Assembly (NCBI RefSeq): GCF_001039355.2
Contig: NW_019774958.1
Span: 510,866-574,865, forward strand
Source: Lingula anatina
Lineage: Eukaryota > Brachiopoda > Lingulata > Lingulida > Lingulidae
Reading direction: 5' to 3'
DNA: 64,000 bases
Notes under the pieces: generated by a model
Told to the model about the DNA's origin: nothing
What the model saw: only the letters and a program-made list of their open reading frames with translations
The model's database searches: none
Shown: piece by piece, positions 59,706 to 64,000 of the stretch
How positions within the stretch are numbered: position 1 is the first letter of the stretch
Layout: every line of letters starts with the position of its first letter
Position numbers and translations under genes: made by a program

Positions 59706-62317
59706 TGTTCAGACACAGGTGTCTCATTAGTTAATTTTCTGGAAGTTAATATTTAATTATATAGTCTTTTTTGTGAAAATTTTTATCTTTCACATATTGG
59801 AATTTTCAATGTGGGACTTGGAGCTCCCTTGGGCATGAAGCCCAGTGGTAATCAAATTTTCTTAATGTCCATGTTTTAATAGTAGATACTAAAAATTGGT
59901 GGTATTTACAAAGTTAATCATTATGTAATGTTGCATCAAAATTGATAAAAAACCTACAAGACTTACAAGAATGATTCTTAGGATTGACATACACCTCATA
60001 TTAGAAAACCAGTCCATTCGATTATCATTGTTAAGCATGTCAACAATTTTTTTAGTTGATCATTTAAAAATGACAGTAAATTGATTATTTTGTTTTATGT
60101 AAAAAAAGGTGCTGAAAATGGTAAGAAAATCATTTCAGTACAGTTATCTCTTGTTCATATTTTGGCGTTTTGAAGGTGTGACTCTCAACTTCCATGGCCT
60201 TGAAGACCTTTTCATGTCACATTTTCTGAATATCCATGATACTTTTATTTTATTATTAAAAATTGATGGTTAAAATACTGTTAAGCATCATGTAATATTG
60301 CATCAAAAAGGAAAAAAACTATTTTGGAAACTGATGACCATCAAGGGAAAACCATTCTACTTGTGGTACTTACTGAAAAGTGCAGCTTGTGTTGGAAAAT
60401 CAGTATGATTGTTTTCTGTTTTGTAAGCATGCAGTTCTGTGGAGTGCTGTATGATGATACTGTATGGATGGCTGTCAGTTTGAAATTGTCCCTTGGGTGA
60501 TCACTAATTAAATTAAGGTCTATATATTGACTAGTTATTAATTTTCAATTGGCCATTAAATGAGATTACATAAAACACTCGTTGAGATTTCCCTGTAAAA
60601 GTCCCATATTAGGTTTAGCTCTCTTAACTGCATTACATAATTAGGATTTGGTGATAATTATGCAGGTAAATGTTGTTTAATATTGCAAATAAATTTACAA
60701 CAGAAAAAAAATTGTGTTATGCCAACATTAATGCTATAGATGAATAACAGTGCCTTATTTTTATCAAACTCAGTGGGGTTTTGCATGTCAATACAGCTAG
60801 ATTAAAAGTTTGAATAGCAGCTTTGTTGGAATTTTTTGCTATATTTTATTTTGAATTTTTTTTTTAATTATTTTTCAAACACTAGCATCTTCAAGATGTG
60901 ACTTTTAACTCCCATCCACCAGAAGTGCTGTGTATTTTCTGGATTTCCACATTAGCAATTTTGTTTTGGCCAAAATTTGATTTTCCTGGAGTAAACAACA
61001 ATTTCCCCATACTTACCAATGGTTAATGAATCAATTTCTTCATTCAAAGTTAGTCCCTGAATTTTTTCTAAAAAGTTTTTTTTTCTTTTTTTGTTATAAT
61101 CTCTTAAGAGATTATTACAGAGTATAGCCATCTATGGAGGTCTTGTGGTCCGATGACAAGCTCAGATATCAGAATAATAGCTATAACTGCCATTTTTGTG
61201 GTAAAACAGAATATATTATATATCTATGAGTTGTTTACAATGTCTTATTGTGGAAGATAGATCTCATACAAACAGTTATTGTCCTTTTAAGTGTTGATTG
61301 TGCTGTTATAAACATTATTTATTATTGCATCAAAATTGACAAAATGACCTATTTTCTGCATCTTTTTAAGATGTGACTTATGGGCCTGAAGACCTTTACT
61401 AGTCACATTTGTAATTTTCCCTTGGGTATAAGTTCAGAGCTATAAAGTCAATTAAGATTCAAGTGGCCATTAAATGAGATTACATTAAACACACTTGTTG
61501 ATACTGTAAACTCCCATAGGTTAAGTTCTCTGCCAGATAAGTGCCCATAATAAGGAAGCAGTGGTAATTATGCAGGTAAATATTGTTTAATATTACAAAT
61601 AAGTTTTCAAAAAAAAAGAAAAAAAAAAGATTTTGTGTAATGCCAACATTATTGCTATGGATAAATAACAGTGCCTTATCTATCCTCAAACTCAATGGGG
61701 TTATTCATATTATGTTAATACAGCAAGATTGAAAGTTTGAATAGCAGCTTTATTGGAATATTTTTGTTGTTTTTTTAATTTTTTTCAAACACTGGCATTT
61801 TCAAGATGTGACTTTTAACTCCCATCCATTTGAACCTCTGCCGATTTCTGTATTTCCACAGAAGCAGTTGTATTGGTATTTATGTGTTTAAACATTATAT
61901 GATATTATTTTATGCACTGTCATCATTTTTCAAATATTGTGATTTTCATTATGTGAATTTGAACTCTCGTGGTCCTGAAACTGTAATCGTATTGCAGGGG
62001 TGGATTGAGACTTTCTTCTGGGCCTTCTGAAAGATGGTCAGATTTTAATGTTTACATTGACGGGTATCTATTTTTTCTGTTGGAAGACCATCAAAAATGG
62101 AGGATGGATCAACAAAGATAATCTGGAATACTGTCAGAAAATATCTCTCCTGTTTGCTTCTGTTATTGACCATGTTATCTGTTGTTCATGATTAAAATTC
62201 AGTGTTGATTGACAGCATTATTTATTATTGCATCAAAATTGACAAAATGATCTGTTTTTTGCATCTTTATTTTCTGTTTTTTTGTCTGTACATTTGACAG
62301 CTTTGCTGCCTTGTTAT
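59706..62317 (+). mobile_element. Nested non-autonomous Helentron (HINE-like)
   Basis: Interrupts the right inverted arm; the uninterrupted arm on the left shows the empty site (GTTGATTATTTAAAAATG). It starts TGTTCAGACACAGGTGTCT. Near its 3' end it has TGTCTGTACA (62283-62292), the inverse of the start with one mismatch, then the hairpin GACAGCTTTGCTGCC (62296-62310), then TTGTTAT. A 5' terminal repeat with its inverse placed just inside a 3' hairpin, insertion in an A/T run and no target duplication are the known Helentron features. It has no coding sequence; its body is the 2.2-kb module. Confidence 0.75.
60963..61285. mobile_element. TTAA-target MITE, copy 3 (left end lost)
   Basis: Matches 43757-44075 in the same orientation, starting inside the element at TTTTGGCCAAAA and ending CAGTTATTGTCC before TTTTAAG. 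The left terminal repeat is missing. It is at the same place within the module as copy 1, so it was probably carried along with the module and did not insert separately. Confidence 0.7.
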
Positions 62318-62991
62318 ATAATCAACTAACAATATTGTTAAGATGCAGAAAATGTCAAAAGAACACCTTTAGATATCCAATTAGCTAAAAAATGAGACTG
62401 TTAACATGCCTAAGAATTAAATCTAAGGAAAAAACACTTACATACAAAAACAAGGCATAACTTCAACAAAACTTAACCAATCAAGCTTACTTTCGAACTA
62501 AATCTATATTTCAGTAAGGCTGATCACTCCTGTGAATTTCTAGACAATTGGCCAATTGATTTTCCTTGAAATGTGTTATCGGTGGTGCATATATGCTGAA
62601 AAAAGTTTAAAAAAAAACACAATAGCTTTTATATAAATGGTCTGATCATGCCAATTTTCTAACTTGACCTGTGTACTATGAATATTCATCAGTTCTGTAA
62701 GTTTCAATCCAAATGTAAAAATGGTTTTCCACATATCGTGTTATTGGTGTTGCATATATGCTGAAAAAAAAGTGAAAAAAACAGCATAACTTTTATAAAA
62801 ATGACTCGATCATGCTGATTTTCGAACTTGACCTGCGTATTATGAATATTCATCAGTTCCGTAAGTTTCAAGCCAAAAGGTAAAAAGGTTTTCCACTTAT
62901 CGTGCTATCGGTGAAAGTGCACGGCAACGACAGCAACAACGGAGACGACACACGCAGGTGAAGGCTGTGTACAGACACATGTGTCTGTACA
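62318..62991 (-). repeat. Outer part of the inverted right arm with terminal palindrome
   Basis: Reverse complement of 41579 to about 42390, with two instead of three 162-bp units. It ends in a perfect 24-bp palindrome at 62968-62991, preceded by a GC-richer stretch with CACACGCAGGTG. Immediately to the right is an A run and then non-element sequence. Confidence 0.88.
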
Positions 62992-63199
62992 TAAAAACAA
63001 TACACAAAAGGGAAAAACACTCAATCACACTTGAGAGAAAATGCACATCAGCCTTAGAAGAGAAACACGACAACCAAACAAGCGTGACCTAAATAGGTTT
63101 TGGTTCTAGCCTCAAAGGGCATTCAACTTTCAAGAACGACCTAGAAACAGAGGCGTAAAAGGAATATGAAAGAAATGAAAAGAGTATGACATGTTGGCA

Positions 63200-63640
63200 C
63201 TAACCCATCTCCAGTAGCTTGGAATTCAGTCCATTTACGATTAATTTTTCTGCGGCGGTTATTCGAGGTCCGGGCTAAGAGCTGAGTGTTATTTGTACAT
63301 ATACATTTCCCAGAGCGAAGAGTTCGCATGGATTGAATGGTTGAATTCACAGAAGCACACCATGGGGAAATGGCGAAACATTCGATGTTTTGTGCTAGTA
63401 AAGAAACTATCCTCGGGTGTGATGCATTGGCGTAGGATTACATGAGATTTGAAGGCGGTTGTCCGAAGAAAATCGCTCTCACTTCGCGTCCTTTGTACTC
63501 CTCTGAAGTGAAACGCAGTATGTCCACCCCGCTTCACAATTGCCCGCTCTTAGACTTCCAATCTTAGATTGTCGGCTGGGGGCGCTGCTGTCGTCAGCAT
63601 CCTGTCAGTTTGAACGCGGGGGTGTCGTATGAGAATGAGA
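63200..63640. promoter_or_regulatory. CpG-enriched, promoter-like segment
   Basis: CpG dinucleotides are much denser here than elsewhere in the window (for example GCGGCGG, CGAGGTCCGGG, CTTCGCGTCC, GGGGGCGCTG, GAACGCGGGGG). Such patches often mark promoters. A minus-strand open frame (ATG at about 63329, MRTLRSGKCICTNNTQLLAR and on) ends at a possible donor near 63207 in phase two, which does not fit the spectraplakin CH1 exon. It could be a non-coding first exon or belong to another gene; I cannot tell. Confidence 0.35.
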
Positions 63641-64000
63641 CCCAAATTTCATTATTGCATTGTACATACACCTACGTTTGAAATGCATTCAGCAGTTTCA
63701 TACCTAAACTTTTATGTTTAAACAGAAAAGAACGCGCATTTACCTTGGAGGGAAGAATCAATGTACAGCTCTAATAGTTTTTTGAGGGAAACCACGCATG
63801 CCTCTCCCCCAATTATTATTGACAGTGTCCTTGCATCTTGTTGACATGATATCAACCTGAAGTTTATAAACCTGCCCCAGGCCATCGTTGAATGACCTTG
63901 TCCGCTTACACTGGAACACTTATTCACAATATACACTGATCCACAATGCACTTTGAAGAAACTTTAATTTTATTTCTTGTTTCACAGATGATGATAATAA
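63641..64000. other. Right edge, no gene assigned
   Basis: Nothing recognisable. The last 30 bases read like a plus-strand splice acceptor (T-rich, then TTTCACAG), which may be chance. Confidence 0.3.

Larger units (their letters stand above)
41579..62991. mobile_element. Composite Helentron region with palindromic ends and inverted arms
   Basis: The outer ends are palindromes: 41579-41604 (12-bp arms, 2-bp centre) and 62968-62991 (perfect 24 bp), both built from TGTACAGACACA. Inside them lie inverted arms of about 1 kb: 41579 to about 42680 against 62991-62318 plus 59705 to about 59430. Coding remnants of a Helentron lie between. The outer flanks are a T run on the left and an A run on the right, with no clear target duplication. 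I infer one large plus-strand Helentron (41579 to about 57990) abutting a truncated minus-strand copy that is itself split by a nested element. The boundary between these two copies is uncertain, and the N at 45144 may hide a misjoin. Confidence 0.6.

Noticed and set aside
41579-62991. Whole block as a single conventional long-TIR DNA transposon or a Maverick/Polinton
   Set aside because: No DDE transposase, integrase, protein-primed polymerase or clear target duplication was found; the coding content is Helentron type.
63141-63350. Minus-strand frame considered as a further upstream spectraplakin coding exon
   Set aside because: Its possible donor leaves two bases, while the CH1 exon needs one, so it cannot be joined as coding sequence.

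Overview
The window is animal (metazoan) nuclear DNA: AT-rich, with GT-AG introns, long introns, microsatellites and several transposon families. The host gene is the 5' part of a spectraplakin, the invertebrate counterpart of vertebrate MACF1 and DST and of Drosophila shot. A marine invertebrate is likely. The single-copy spectraplakin, the OTU- and endonuclease-bearing Helentron and the strong haplotype divergence fit, for example, a mollusc or other lophotrochozoan, or an invertebrate deuterostome, but the phylum cannot be fixed from this sequence.

Host gene (minus strand, about 40.57 kb down to the left edge). Fifteen coding exons join in phase into about 622 codons: a distal first exon (40433-40568), a CH1 domain (exons near 24.9, 19.6, 19.3 and 18.9 kb), a CH2 domain (9.1, 8.5 and 8.2 kb), then plakin/spectrin-repeat exons (4.1 kb to 127 bp). 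The gene continues beyond position 1. Alternative first exons are visible: a second exon (near 27.0 kb, repeated near 30.5 kb) that joins CH1 in the same phase, and a small exon at 16152-16241 that can only join the CH2 exon in phase and so predicts an isoform lacking CH1.

Upstream half (24-37 kb). Two blocks appear twice in tandem: 24141-27585 with 27661-31110, and 31808-34404 with 34408-37264. Each pair is separated by a single N (27589 and 34407), and the copies differ by SNPs and by mobile-element presence or absence. The simplest reading is uncollapsed allelic haplotypes, not real duplication, so the repeated CH1 exon and first exon should be treated with caution.

Mobile-element region (41579-62991). 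This holds a decayed Helentron (Helitron2-like rolling-circle transposon) on the plus strand. Coding remnants at 48718-56411 run in the order basic repeats, zinc-binding/DUF6570-like, OTU protease, HUH Rep, Pif1 helicase, endonuclease/exonuclease/phosphatase. They are broken by stops and frameshifts, and the Walker A motif is damaged. The flanks carry long inverted arms ending in perfect palindromes, a nested non-autonomous Helentron (59706-62317), a 142-bp tandem array whose units look like exon plus mini-intron, and two MITE families (one with TTA and one with TTAA target sites).

The last kilobase (about 63.2-63.6 kb) is CpG-enriched and promoter-like, but no gene could be assigned there. 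No bacterial features, CRISPR arrays, rRNA or tRNA genes were seen.
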